This document shows positions 44,538 through 53,318 of a stretch of DNA of 64,000 nucleotides, in pieces. How positions within the stretch are numbered: position 1 is the first letter of the stretch; the number at the start of each line of letters is the position of its first letter. Both the position numbers and the translations under genes were made by a program. Source of the DNA: Candidatus Cloacimonadota bacterium (GTDB lineage: Bacteria > Muiribacteriota > UBA6191); contig JAGSHD010000004.1 of the NCBI GenBank assembly GCA_023954715.1, positions 1 to 64,000 of the forward strand. Direction: 5' to 3'. The notes beneath the pieces are model-generated. The model had not been told where the DNA came from, did not search any database, and worked only from the letters and a program-made list of their open reading frames with translations.

Positions 44538-45428
44538 ATGAACAATACCTATGCAATTATATATAACCCAACTTCCCATAGATTTAATCAAAAAATATTA
44601 GATCAAATTAAAGTTTATATGGATTTACACTCTAAAACTTTTGAGTTGTTTCCTACCGAATATGAAGGACATGCCCAAGAAATCGTATTAGATTTGATTC
44701 CTAAATCCCCAAAAACAATTGTCGCAATGGGGGGAGATGGTACGATCAATGAAGTATCGCAAAATCTTGTGGGGCAAAATATTCCTTTAGGCATTATTCC
44801 ATCAGGAACAGCCAATGTGCTTGCTCTTGAGTTTGGAATACCTAGCGATCCTGTTCATGCTATGGAGATTATACTTTCACAAAACATACAAAGCATTAAT
44901 ATTGGAGAGATTACATATCAACATAACGAAGAAAGTAAATCACGCTACTTTTTATTAATGGCCGGAATCGGTACAGACGCCCATATTTGTAAAAACATAA
45001 ATACAAGTGTCAAAAAGTTTTTGGGTAAGGGTGCCTATGGCATTGAAACGCTTAAATCCTTTGCCAAAAAATCCTCTTGTTTTGATCTACATCTAAATAA
45101 AAAAACTTTCTTGTCTCAACAAACTATCGTATCAAATTCTCGTTTTTATGGGGGGCAGTACATCGTCACTCCGGATGCATCTCCTTTTAACAAAGACTTT
45201 CAAATTTGCACCCTAAATAGTGACTCATCTTTTGATCTTCTGAACCTTTTACTCCGAATCGGCATACAAAAACATCAAAAAATGAAGCAACTAGAGCTAG
45301 TTAGCTCTTCTGAGGTTAAAATCCATACCGAAAATATTAGTATTCAAGTGGATGGAGATTATATCGGAACCTCACCTTGTAATATCTCTAGAAAATTATC
45401 TGCACTCAATGTAGTGCTACCCACCTAA
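44538..45428 (+). CDS. Diacylglycerol kinase-family lipid kinase (YegS-like)
   Basis: A 296-residue protein. The nucleotide-binding motif GGDGTINEV lies at 65-73, followed by PLGIIPSGTANVLALEFGIP near 90, and the family ending VDGDYIGTSP. This is the DAGK catalytic domain plus the YegS C-terminal lobe. It phosphorylates diacylglycerol, sphingosine-like or polyprenol lipids at the inner membrane. It is divergent from the Wzt-like gene and convergent with dusB. Length is normal. Confidence 0.92.
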   Translation: MNNTYAIIYNPTSHRFNQKILDQIKVYMDLHSKTFELFPTEYEGHAQEIVLDLIPKSPKTIVAMGGDGTINEVSQNLVGQNIPLGIIPSGTANVLALEFGIPSDPVHAMEIILSQNIQSINIGEITYQHNEESKSRYFLLMAGIGTDAHICKNINTSVKKFLGKGAYGIETLKSFAKKSSCFDLHLNKKTFLSQQTIVSNSRFYGGQYIVTPDASPFNKDFQICTLNSDSSFDLLNLLLRIGIQKHQKMKQLELVSSSEVKIHTENISIQVDGDYIGTSPCNISRKLSALNVVLPT

Positions 45429-45433
45429 AAAGC

Positions 45434-46423
45434 TTATTCAGTAAGAGATCTTAAAAACTCTTGGAGCTCTTGGTTGGACTCACAAGATTGAACTTTTTGT
45501 GTAATCTCATCATAGTGTGGACTATTTTTAAAATAATTTGGTAAGGATTTTCTTAGTCGTAAATACTCGTTTTTAATGTAAGTGGAGTGTTTTAATTCCA
45601 ATAAAAAGTGATCTAATGCGATTTTAGACTGATTTTTGATTACTTTTTGATCTTTTTCATAATGATAATTGTAAATCTCTTGAAAGATCCAAGGGTTCCC
45701 TACTGCTCCGCGACCAATCATCACGCCATCACATTTGGTTTGTTCTCGCATATCTAGATAATCTTGAAGAGTTTTTACGTCACCGTTTCCAAGAACTGGT
45801 ATAGATATCAGAGATTTAATTTCTTCAATGATCTCCCAATTGGCAAAACCTGTAAATTTTTGCTCTTTTGATCTTGGGTGAATAGTTATTAACGATGCTC
45901 CTGCTTCTTCACACGCTTTTGCTACTTCAATGGCCTGTTGATGGTCTCCTTTTAATCCAGATCTCATTTTTACAGTAATTGGTACTTCTGCAAATTCAAC
46001 CATAGACTTTACAATTTCAAAAACTCTATGTGGATCTTTCATCAATTGAGCGCCAGCAAGATTTTTAGATATCTTTTTTACAGGACATCCAAGATTTAAA
46101 TCAATTGCTGAGACTGTTAAACGCTCCTGTACTGAAATCACAGCATTTTGCAACTCAATTGGGTCTCCACCAAACAATTGTATCCATAATAATGCTTCAT
46201 CTTCTGATTTAGTGATGTAGTTCCAGGTTCGGAGATTATTTTTGTTCAACGCTTTAGCAGAGACCATCTCACTAACATTTAAAGGGCAAGAAAACTTAGA
46301 ATATAAAACTCTCGTGGCTTGATTTGAGTAGCCCGCCATCGGTGCAGAACACACAGGTGGGTAAATAATTGTGTCACCTAGTACAAAACCATCTGTATTA
46401 TTTGAAACTTTTTTCTTCTTCAT
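45434..46423 (-). CDS. dusB: tRNA-dihydrouridine synthase DusB
   Basis: A 329-residue TIM-barrel flavoprotein. It has CSAPMAGYSNQATR near 25, QLFGGDP near 82 and the catalytic loop DLNLGCPVKKISKNLAGAQLM with Cys113. The PVKKI sequence is the DusB type, distinct from DusA's PSDRV. DusB reduces U17 in tRNA. The N-terminal MKKKKVSN is basic and short. It is not followed by fis, so this is not the enteric dusB-fis arrangement. Convergent with the lipid kinase gene (five-base gap). Confidence 0.94.
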   Translation of the reverse strand: MKKKKVSNNTDGFVLGDTIIYPPVCSAPMAGYSNQATRVLYSKFSCPLNVSEMVSAKALNKNNLRTWNYITKSEDEALLWIQLFGGDPIELQNAVISVQERLTVSAIDLNLGCPVKKISKNLAGAQLMKDPHRVFEIVKSMVEFAEVPITVKMRSGLKGDHQQAIEVAKACEEAGASLITIHPRSKEQKFTGFANWEIIEEIKSLISIPVLGNGDVKTLQDYLDMREQTKCDGVMIGRGAVGNPWIFQEIYNYHYEKDQKVIKNQSKIALDHFLLELKHSTYIKNEYLRLRKSLPNYFKNSPHYDEITQKVQSCESNQELQEFLRSLTE

Positions 46424-46563
46424 TCGTATATTATAGTAAGGATTGTTTTATTTAATACTTTCAACATCATATACCTGTATCTTTACAGATTGAAGTACAT
46501 GTATTTTATGAGACAAAAACCTTATTAGTAATGAGCAAAATGCTATCCATCAGGAAGTCTAAA

Positions 46564-47820
46564 ATGAGAAAAACTACTATAATATTAAGTCTAGCGGTAT
46601 CAAGTATAGTCTTGAGTACAAGTACCTATGCTGAGCAGTATCCTCAAAATAATCAAAATCAACAGATTATGATGCAGCAGCAACAGGCCTTTGGTCAAAT
46701 GCCAACTATGGGCAATCAAAGTGTTACTGGTGTAAACATGGGACAACAAGGTTTTCAGCCAATGCCAGATCCAAATCTAGCAGATCCTCAGTTTAATCTT
46801 GATAACGGTTATAACAACACGCAAGGATACCCACAAGCTCAACCTCAAAAAACTGCTGATGCCCCGGGGATCACAAATCCATTAAGCATCCAAGCTTTAA
46901 CACATGTGGCTAATTCTAAAGTTTCTCCACAAGCTTATAGTATGTTAAACGATGCTGTACAAGCTTATGTAGATGGTAATCTCTCAGATGCTCGTAAACA
47001 CTTTAGTGCAGTTACTGAAACATTTGGTGAAGGAATCGCTTCTGATAGAGCTTATTTAGGACTTGCTAAAATTGAAAGAGCTTACGGAGCTTACGATGTT
47101 TCTCGAAGAATCCTTGAAGGAGTAATTCGAAAAAACCGTGACTACGAGTCAATCATGCTTGCTCGTCGATCTTACGAAGATTTAAAAAGAGAAGTTATTC
47201 AAAACTCTGACACTTCACGAATGACTATGGAGCAATCTTATGCTCGATATAAGCAAGTGAGTTGGTGGAGCCTTTTTGATAAAATGAAATTATATAACCA
47301 ATATAAGCAAGATAAGCAAAACTACGAGGCCTTATTAATTTCTACTAAGCAATTTGATATGATCTTCGCTCAAACTAATATCACAACAACTATGCCTTCT
47401 GGTAATGTTGCTGATAATGACAATAAACCACCTGCCGTTGACCCTGATACTGAGCAGCAAATCAATGAAGCCCTTTCTATTGAAGAACTACAAAAAGCTT
47501 TCTCTCAAACATTAGATCAACAAAAGCCAGCAGGTATAAGTTATCAAGCACCAACAGATAATATTACAATTAATCAATCAGAAACAGTGATTGTAAATCA
47601 AGCTGAAACTGTTACTAAATTAGCGTTACCAGCACCTGCTCCTACACCAGTAGCTGATGAGCCTGCATTATCATTAGATGAAGCAAGAGCAAAGTATATG
47701 GGTCTATACAAAGAGCTAAAAGAAGTACTCAAGGGTGATGATAACGATAAAAAGTTAGCAACTCAAAGGGCTTACCAAAAAGCACTTAAAGAGTATTCTG
47801 CTATGAAAAAAAGCCAATAA
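46564..47820 (+). CDS. Exported TPR-like protein
   Basis: A 418-residue protein with a signal peptide (about 1-24, MRKTTIILSLAVSSIVLSTSTYA). A Gln/Asn-rich linker follows. A helical TPR-like domain spans about 115-210 (AYSMLNDAVQAYVDGNLSDA, then AYLGLAKIERAYGAYDVSRR), then another linker and a C-terminal helix ending ALKEYSAMKKSQ. I start at ATG 46564 because AGGAAG sits seven bases upstream and the signal peptide begins there; a longer frame starts at 46531. Tetratricopeptide domains act as periplasmic scaffolds. No partner is named. Confidence 0.72.
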   Translation: MRKTTIILSLAVSSIVLSTSTYAEQYPQNNQNQQIMMQQQQAFGQMPTMGNQSVTGVNMGQQGFQPMPDPNLADPQFNLDNGYNNTQGYPQAQPQKTADAPGITNPLSIQALTHVANSKVSPQAYSMLNDAVQAYVDGNLSDARKHFSAVTETFGEGIASDRAYLGLAKIERAYGAYDVSRRILEGVIRKNRDYESIMLARRSYEDLKREVIQNSDTSRMTMEQSYARYKQVSWWSLFDKMKLYNQYKQDKQNYEALLISTKQFDMIFAQTNITTTMPSGNVADNDNKPPAVDPDTEQQINEALSIEELQKAFSQTLDQQKPAGISYQAPTDNITINQSETVIVNQAETVTKLALPAPAPTPVADEPALSLDEARAKYMGLYKELKEVLKGDDNDKKLATQRAYQKALKEYSAMKKSQ

Positions 47821-47833
47821 TACAAATTATCAA

Positions 47834-47866
47834 AAGACCCTAAAATTTATTTAGGGTCTTTTTTTT
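47834..47866 (+). terminator. Intrinsic terminator of the TPR-like gene
   Basis: AAGACCCTAAA (47834-47844), loop ATTTA, TTTAGGGTCTT (47850-47860): a perfect 11-bp stem with a run of T to 47866. It sits 14 bases past the stop at 47820. Confidence 0.9.
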
Positions 47867-47882
47867 ATGCCAAGATATTTAT

Positions 47883-48509
47883 ATGAGTGAGATACAAGAT
47901 AAAATAATAATTAATGCAATCGACAAAGATAAGGTTCAAGACCTAAAAACAAGTGAACTTATTTCTGTTGCAGAAGAACTATCTCTTTCTCCAAATCAGT
48001 TAAATTCTAGCCTTGCTCAAGTAAGTTCACAGGTCGAAATTTTAAAAATTAATAACTCACTCACAGAAGTTAAAGAAAGCTTTATTGAGTTTGCGAGCTT
48101 TAAAAGCGAAGGATTTTCAAATGTTACTCATAATCCTCAACAACTAGAAAGTAAGAACGAGTTTTTAAGACTTTCTTACAAACAGCCTATTCCTTTTCTC
48201 TCAATGCCATACTGTGATATCTGTTTAAAACAAAATTCAGAGGGCGATACCTTAATATCCTGGAAACTAAATCTAGAGAAATATCAAGAAAGTACTTTTG
48301 CCTATAACTCCATCATGGCTACTATTTTGTGTATCATGGCTGCAATGGGTGTATATCAAATCATACCATTTATCCTAATTAACATTGGAATAGTAGTTTG
48401 GTCTAGAACCCTGGCTCGAGATACGTTTAAACAACAGATTTCAAAAGATCTACAATCGCTCAAAATCGCTTGTGAACTAGCGAAGCATTCTAACAAAGAA
48501 ATTGAATAA
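47883..48509 (+). CDS. Hypothetical membrane protein
   Basis: A 208-residue protein. The first about 135 residues are soluble, with a charged helical start (SEIQDKIIINAIDKDKVQDLK), and contain two Cys close together (PYCDICLKQ, CxxC). Residues about 143-177 are hydrophobic (IMATILCIMAAMGVYQIIPFILINIGIVVW), giving two close passes or one long one. The C-terminus is soluble. CxxC could bind metal. I recognise no family. It follows the TPR-like gene past a terminator, so it is a separate unit. Confidence 0.6.
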   Translation: MSEIQDKIIINAIDKDKVQDLKTSELISVAEELSLSPNQLNSSLAQVSSQVEILKINNSLTEVKESFIEFASFKSEGFSNVTHNPQQLESKNEFLRLSYKQPIPFLSMPYCDICLKQNSEGDTLISWKLNLEKYQESTFAYNSIMATILCIMAAMGVYQIIPFILINIGIVVWSRTLARDTFKQQISKDLQSLKIACELAKHSNKEIE

Positions 48510-48540
48510 CTCTTTTTGAGTTATTGGCTTTCTTTAAATA

Positions 48541-48630
48541 TCACCTCACGGTGACAGCCCATTTAGCTAGTAATTCCCCTTGTCGGGCTTACAGGGGACT
48601 TTCTCCTCTATGTAAAGGCCATATCTGGAG
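48541..48630 (+). other. Structured intergenic tract with three hairpins
   Basis: TCACC-TCAC-GGTGA (48541-48554), CCCC/GGGG with inner TGT/ACA pairs (48576-48597), and CTCC/GGAG (48603-48630). A perfect hairpin AATAACTC-TTTTT-GAGTTATT (48505-48525) precedes them at the gene end. The region is G+C richer than the flanks. Function unknown; it could be a small RNA, a recombination residue or a terminator array. Confidence 0.4.
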
Positions 48631-48634
48631 CAAC

Positions 48635-48670
48635 AAAAAAAAAGCCCCTACTACAAGAGCAAGGGCTTTT
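48635..48670 (-). terminator. Intrinsic terminator of ATP-grasp gene
   Basis: On the minus strand the arms AAAAGCCC and GGGCTTTT (48670-48663 and 48647-48640) form a stem and a run of nine T follows, 22 bases after the ATP-grasp stop. The loop is 15 bases, longer than usual. Confidence 0.7.
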
Positions 48671-48691
48671 CAAATGATCTAATTTATTAGA

Positions 48692-49984
48692 TTATCCAAC
48701 TTTATTGTCATCCAACCAGATTTGGTGGATTTCTTTGTATTTTTGGATCTTTGCTGGTCTTTCAGCTGGAATCTTGAAGTATCTTTCTACTTCATGAGCC
48801 AATATACCACCAAACTCTTCACTAGCGAAAAACTCGTGACATTTCTTGTCAAAGTCTTTACCTAAGTTATTTTTTACGAACTTATTGAAGTCTTTTGTTG
48901 CATAATGCTTATCAGCCAGTTTTTCGTAACCGTCAAGTAGCTTTTTGTAAGTCCAGTTTTCTTTGTCTGCTTTAGCTTTAAGCTTGTAATAAGCATCCCA
49001 ATCATGACCGAAGATTTTTTTCTTTCGCTCACTACAAACTACAAATAACATCCACTTAACACAGTTTTTAACTAAGTCAGGAAAGTAATAGTGTAGAGAT
49101 ACTAAAGAAGAATCTGGATATGCATTAGCAAAATCAATTGGGTGAATATCACCGTTTTCAGTCATGAGTGTTTCACAAGAGTTGTGATCCCAACCATAAA
49201 ATGCGTTGATCACTTTACAAATTTGTTTTACTTCTTTTGCACTATCTTTATCTAAAAAGTTTGGATCTACGATTTCGTCATCAGATCTAAAGTATCTATC
49301 ATGTGAAAATTCTGATGCAGCATTATAATGCATTGGAATAACATCAGGTCCCATTCCTACACATCGAATAAACTCTTTGTAATTATCTACAGCTTTTTGT
49401 AGGTTTTGTGGTTTTTCACCAGATTTTTTGTAAGCAACTAAAAGCTCTTCGTAGTTATCTACTTTTTCAACTCCAACCCATCCTCCACCATCTTGTGGCT
49501 TTAGAAATGCTGGATAACCTACTGCTTCACCGATTTCTTCAAGATTAAACATCTCATATTCAGGGAAGATTAAATCAGGAGAAACTTTAGTAGAGTTTTC
49601 AAGCTCTGTATTGTCTTCTTGAGGTAGTGCAAATGTGTTTGGTATTTTTAAACCCAACTCTGACATATGCCCATAAGAAGTATTTTTATTAATCGCAAAA
49701 AATGAACCCATATCATTCAATAGATATGTTTGGTGCGAAACTCTTTGAAAGAAACTATTATGATGAGGGTTCCAGTGAGCTCCTCTATTAATAATAGCAT
49801 GGCACGTTGTTTTTGCATTTAAAACATCGTATGGTCGACACTTAATTCTTCGTGTACTTACTTTGTTTACAACACCATTGTATTCAATACTTGGTGCTAA
49901 ACTTTCAATTAATTTTTCAACTGATTCTCGAAATGCAAATGCATTAGGATCCATGACCCCAATAGTTTTTTCAACTGTCTTCAC
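48692..49984 (-). CDS. ATP-grasp enzyme, paralogue 1
   Basis: A 430-residue protein. An N-terminal segment ending CHAIINRGAHWNPHHNSFF precedes an ATP-grasp fold: FLKPQDGGGWVGVEKV near 176 (ATP-binding Lys and Gly-rich loop) and the late metal-binding HPIDFANAYPD near 280, where the family usually has an Asp/Glu...Asn pair. The last about 100 residues are a Lys-rich helical extension. The closest pattern is the RimK/glutathione-synthetase type that ligates a carboxylate to an amine or to a peptide. Substrate is unknown. A small EF-hand-like gene lies just upstream and a related enzyme at 51990. Confidence 0.8.
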   Translation of the reverse strand: MKTVEKTIGVMDPNAFAFRESVEKLIESLAPSIEYNGVVNKVSTRRIKCRPYDVLNAKTTCHAIINRGAHWNPHHNSFFQRVSHQTYLLNDMGSFFAINKNTSYGHMSELGLKIPNTFALPQEDNTELENSTKVSPDLIFPEYEMFNLEEIGEAVGYPAFLKPQDGGGWVGVEKVDNYEELLVAYKKSGEKPQNLQKAVDNYKEFIRCVGMGPDVIPMHYNAASEFSHDRYFRSDDEIVDPNFLDKDSAKEVKQICKVINAFYGWDHNSCETLMTENGDIHPIDFANAYPDSSLVSLHYYFPDLVKNCVKWMLFVVCSERKKKIFGHDWDAYYKLKAKADKENWTYKKLLDGYEKLADKHYATKDFNKFVKNNLGKDFDKKCHEFFASEEFGGILAHEVERYFKIPAERPAKIQKYKEIHQIWLDDNKVG

Positions 49985-50130
49985 AAAAGCCCCTTATCTT
50001 ATAGATAGTAAAGTAAAAAACTTGGATTCAGTCCAAGTTTATTGTTTTTTTTGAGAAAGACATTTTATGCAATCCCGACTAAGAAATCAAATCTAAGTAG
50101 ATCTTTTTTTGTTTTTGACGACAAAATAGT

Positions 50131-50370
50131 TTATTCTTCAACAAACTCATCTGTTTCTTCAAGTAGATCTAAATCTTCATCAATCACATCTTCTTCAAAG
50201 TTAACAAAGCCATCGGCATCGATATCTGCGATTTGCTCTTCTAAAAAAGCTTCAGCTATTGCATTCATTTCTTCATGAATATCCAACATTCCATCTTCAC
50301 AATATTCTTCGAACCATTCCATCAATTCTTGGCTAATATTGAACTCTACACTAATCATGCTCATTAACAT
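50131..50370 (-). CDS. Small acidic EF-hand-like protein
   Basis: A 79-residue protein with strongly acidic composition. It contains the loop DIDADGFVNFEE (about 49-60), which has the D-x-D-x-D-G-x-V-x-x-E spacing of a calcium-binding EF-hand, flanked by helices. The C-terminus (EDLDLLEETDEFVEE) is a run of acids. ATG choice is uncertain: AAGGA lies close to the first ATG, and later ATGs (MSMI) are in better spacing. It is the gene immediately upstream of ATP-grasp paralogue 1 (146 bases). It may be a partner or substrate of that ligase; nothing proves this. Confidence 0.7.
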   Translation of the reverse strand: MLMSMISVEFNISQELMEWFEEYCEDGMLDIHEEMNAIAEAFLEEQIADIDADGFVNFEEDVIDEDLDLLEETDEFVEE

Positions 50371-50708
50371 ATTCCTTATTATCGTAAACTATATGAATTT
50401 TATCTCATACTTTTCTAGCTATACCAAAGCGTGTTTAACAAGTATTCACACCAGAATGCCTTTTATACTAATGCTTGATAATCACTTGAATCCAAGCTAG
50501 TAATTTTGGGACTATATCTAGATATAACAAAAATTATAAATACTGACAAGAACTATTCAATTTATTCTCTTCTTCATTTATTATTATCGTAAAAAGCCTT
50601 GGAATAATAGACTAAAAATACTCGTAAATTTTAGAACTACTATCGCTTTTTTTACATAAATCTTTAATAAAAGTATTAATCATCATTTTTAACATTTTTT
50701 ATTTTACG
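50371..50708. other. Intergenic, no gene seen
   Basis: About 340 bp of AT-rich sequence between divergent transcription ends. No ORF or RNA motif was found apart from the terminator at 50709-50741. Confidence 0.5.
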
Positions 50709-50741
50709 AAAAAAAGACCAAGTAATTTTGATTACTTGGTC
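50709..50741 (-). terminator. Intrinsic terminator of the beta-propeller gene
   Basis: On the minus strand, GACCAAGTAAT-CAAA-ATTACTTGGTC is a perfect 11-bp stem followed by seven T, 26 bases past the stop at 50768. Confidence 0.9.
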
Positions 50742-50767
50742 ATTATACTATTTATGTAAGAATAGAG

Positions 50768-51703
50768 TTATCTCAAATGAGAGCGAATAGCGCTCTTTAT
50801 AAAGCCTCTACCTAAATTGTAGGTATCCGATTCATACAGCTGATTAAACTTGCGCTGAATACTTGGATAAGAGCTTAATGGAGTGTATTCAAACAAAGAC
50901 CCCTTTAAACTCGTAACGTAAAGCTTTTTACCTACAACTTTCATAAAATTTGCTTTTTCTTCAAATTTTAGAGTTTTTAATCTATCGATTTTATGGTTTA
51001 ACTCCAAAATCTTATTTTCACTATTAATCATAAACAAATAAGTCCCAGTTGCAGCGATACATAATATATCTGTTGCAGCTTTTAAAGCATGAAATCTTGC
51101 TGCTTCATACTTAAACACTCTCCCGTCTTTTTTCAATAGAAATAAGTTTCTATTAGAAGATACAATACTAATTGACCCAGGTGATGAATCGATCATAGAA
51201 GTATGTTGTGAAAACATATCATATCGCCAAACCCGACCATAACTATCTAAAAAGAATAATTTATTTTTACCATAGCTTACCATTACTTCAAAGTTACGAT
51301 CATAAACTAAATCATCGATTTGCCCATCTTTATAAGATCTTAATCCACCTGAGCTTTTCAAAACAAAAAGCCTCTCACCAGCAGATAAAATTTGCTTGCT
51401 TGGCAATTTACCATCAATAAGTGAAACTGTCTCATCTGCATACGACCAAACACTACCGTCTTCTCTAAGCATAAAAAGCTTATCCTTTATAGAAGTTATC
51501 TGAATCAATCGATCCGGTAACTCTAAAGAATGAAAGCCTTCTTCATTTTTAACAAAAACTACACCATGCTGGTTTAAGTAATATGTTTTATCTGCTGAAA
51601 TACAAACATCTACTACGTTTTTTATCTCTTTTTTATTGAACTTTGCCTCAGATATGCTCATTAGAAGCATAAAACAACATATATTGAAAATTAATTTATA
51701 CAT
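50768..51703 (-). CDS. Exported beta-propeller-like protein
   Basis: A 311-residue protein. I start at ATG 51703 (MYKLIFNICCFMLLMSISEA, a clear signal peptide) with AAGG seven bases upstream; a longer frame from a TTG at 51724 is unlikely. The mature part repeats a short strand-turn-strand unit with the ending xLFxLxxDGxVxxY or variants (LFMLREDGSVWSY, LFFLDSYGRVWRY, LFLLKKDGRVFKY), about seven times. That is the RCC1 or tectonin-like propeller pattern. Probably binds a ligand in the periplasm or outside the cell. Family name uncertain. Confidence 0.72.
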   Translation of the reverse strand: MYKLIFNICCFMLLMSISEAKFNKKEIKNVVDVCISADKTYYLNQHGVVFVKNEEGFHSLELPDRLIQITSIKDKLFMLREDGSVWSYADETVSLIDGKLPSKQILSAGERLFVLKSSGGLRSYKDGQIDDLVYDRNFEVMVSYGKNKLFFLDSYGRVWRYDMFSQHTSMIDSSPGSISIVSSNRNLFLLKKDGRVFKYEAARFHALKAATDILCIAATGTYLFMINSENKILELNHKIDRLKTLKFEEKANFMKVVGKKLYVTSLKGSLFEYTPLSSYPSIQRKFNQLYESDTYNLGRGFIKSAIRSHLR

Positions 51704-51989
51704 TTTGCACCTTAAAGTGATCAAATTTTATTCGTTTAAACAGTAATCCTGTATCTTTACTATGAAGTATATCCTAAAATGTTTCATTTTTAGTAATGAT
51801 TTTTTAGCTTTTTTTCATAAAATTATATCTATTGGCAATATTTGTTACTCATACAAACTAAAAATATGTGATCGGTAAGAAATATCTTCTCACTTTTGTT
51901 GCTTCTTTAGATATTTATCAGATTTTCTTGTGGAATTTATTTTATTTACCGAATACAATACAAGAAACAACTAAAACAAGAGGACAAAC

Positions 51990-53030
51990 ATGAAGACATT
52001 TCGCGTTGGCTTAATCTACTTTCAAGAAGCATTTTCAAAAGACTTACAATATAATTTATCTTGCCTAAAAAACATCATCAACTCCGATGGTGAAGAGGTT
52101 GAAATTGTTAGTGAGCATATTCCTATTTCCGAATACAATATGGACATGAAATGTGATTATGATCTCGTATTAGATAGAGCGTCACATTATTTTAAATTAG
52201 CCTTATCTCAGTTTATGATGTATGCACACCAAGGAACACGAATCGTCAACAATCCCCTCAGTTTTCATTATTTTATCGATAGAAAAGACATGGGGTATTA
52301 TATAGCCCATCAACTTGGAGTCAACGTACCCCCTACTTATGTTTTACCCACCTGTAAAACTCCACATTTTAAAAGTGAAGACTTTACTCATCATCAGCAC
52401 TTTGATTGGGAGAAAATCATCGAAGAGGTTGGGTTTCCTTGTTTTTTAAAACCTGCAAACGGTAGAGGCGCTAGAAACGTGCATCATTGTAAAAATCGTA
52501 TGGAACTCATGACAGCATATGAGCAATCTGAGTCTGAGATAATGACTTTACAAAGTAAAGTAGATAGTCCACATGAATGGCAAATTAGATGTATTTGTTT
52601 AGGTAAAGAGATTTTAGTCTGTAAATATATCTTTAGAGACTATGATCAATCTGAGTATTTAGTTGAAGAAGACTTTTTAAGCCCAGAAAGCAGACAAAGT
52701 ATCATCGATCAAACAAAAGTGATTAATCGCTGTATGGGTTACGAAATGAACTCTGTTGAGTTTTTCTTAGATCAAGAAGGCGTTCCATGGGCTATTGATT
52801 TTAACAATCCGATTCCTGATGGTCGATTAGAAGCTCTTGGAGAGCATTGGTATAGGCAATATCAAAAAGCTACAGTACAATTAATTTTAGATGCAGCCTA
52901 CGATCAACAACCGTCTAATTTTATTCCTGAAGAAATAAATGAATATGCAAAAATTGCACAAATGGACTGCTCTAAAGAAGAAAAGTTTAGACTATCTCTA
53001 GAAAAAGCAAATCTTTACTACGATCGATAG
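51990..53030 (+). CDS. ATP-grasp enzyme, paralogue 2
   Basis: A 346-residue protein with GGAC before ATG 51990. The N-terminal domain is about 110 residues; the ATP-grasp core has HQLGVNVPPTYVLPT, then EEVGFPCFLKPANGRGARNV near 154 (ATP-binding Lys) and the metal site VEFFLDQEGVPWAIDFNNPIPD near 258. It is a shorter relative of the enzyme at 48692 and lacks that protein's long C-terminal extension. Same general role: ATP-dependent ligation of a carboxylate. It is not in an operon with paralogue 1 (opposite strands). Substrate unknown. Confidence 0.82.
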   Translation: MKTFRVGLIYFQEAFSKDLQYNLSCLKNIINSDGEEVEIVSEHIPISEYNMDMKCDYDLVLDRASHYFKLALSQFMMYAHQGTRIVNNPLSFHYFIDRKDMGYYIAHQLGVNVPPTYVLPTCKTPHFKSEDFTHHQHFDWEKIIEEVGFPCFLKPANGRGARNVHHCKNRMELMTAYEQSESEIMTLQSKVDSPHEWQIRCICLGKEILVCKYIFRDYDQSEYLVEEDFLSPESRQSIIDQTKVINRCMGYEMNSVEFFLDQEGVPWAIDFNNPIPDGRLEALGEHWYRQYQKATVQLILDAAYDQQPSNFIPEEINEYAKIAQMDCSKEEKFRLSLEKANLYYDR

Positions 53031-53050
53031 AAATTTTTCATCATAAAATT

Positions 53051-53090
53051 AAAAGCTTAAAACATCCCTTTGTTTTAAGCTTTTTCTTTT
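53051..53090 (+). terminator. Intrinsic terminator of ATP-grasp paralogue 2
   Basis: AAAAGCTTAAAAC (53051-53063), 8-base loop, GTTTTAAGCTTTT (53072-53084): a perfect 13-bp stem and T-rich tail. Confidence 0.88.
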
Positions 53091-53157
53091 ATTTAGCATA
53101 AAAATATAGGGCAATTACAATGAAAAAAAAGTCCGGACAAAAAAAAATATTTTTTTC

Positions 53158-53186
53158 TTGACAAGAGGATTGAATATCTATATTAT
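53158..53186 (+). promoter_or_regulatory. Promoter of tRNA-Thr
   Basis: TTGACA (53158-53163), 17-base spacer, TATTAT (53181-53186). Perfect -35 and near-perfect -10 lie 15 bases before the tRNA. A strong, constitutive-type promoter. Confidence 0.88.
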
Positions 53187-53201
53187 ACGACTCATCAAAA
53201 A

Positions 53202-53275
53202 GCCGATGTAGCTCCAATTGGTAGAGCGGGGAACTTGTAATTCTTAGGTTTGCGGTTCGAGTCCGTACATCGGCA
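53202..53275 (+). tRNA. tRNA-Thr (UGU)
   Basis: A 74-base cloverleaf. Acceptor arms GCCGATG and CATCGGC pair fully, discriminator A. D-stem GCTC/GAGC. The anticodon stem GGGAA/TTCTT (two G-T pairs) holds loop CTTGTAA with anticodon TGT. T-arm TGCGG-TTCGAGT-CCGTA. The 3' CCA is not encoded. It reads ACA and probably other ACN threonine codons. Its own strong promoter lies upstream and a terminator follows. Confidence 0.96.
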
Positions 53276-53280
53276 TATAA

Positions 53281-53310
53281 GCCATCTACTTTGTAGGTGG
53301 CTTTTTTTTT
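53281..53310 (+). terminator. Intrinsic terminator of tRNA-Thr
   Basis: GCCATCTAC (53281-53289), TTT loop, GTAGGTGGC (53293-53301; one G-T) and nine T. It begins six bases past the tRNA end. Confidence 0.9.
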
Positions 53311-53318
53311 GCCCTTTT

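Noticed and set aside
48590..48615. RNase P-like GAGGAGAAAGTCC on the minus strand
   Set aside because: An extra G interrupts the motif, and the ACAGAAA partner and overall length are missing.
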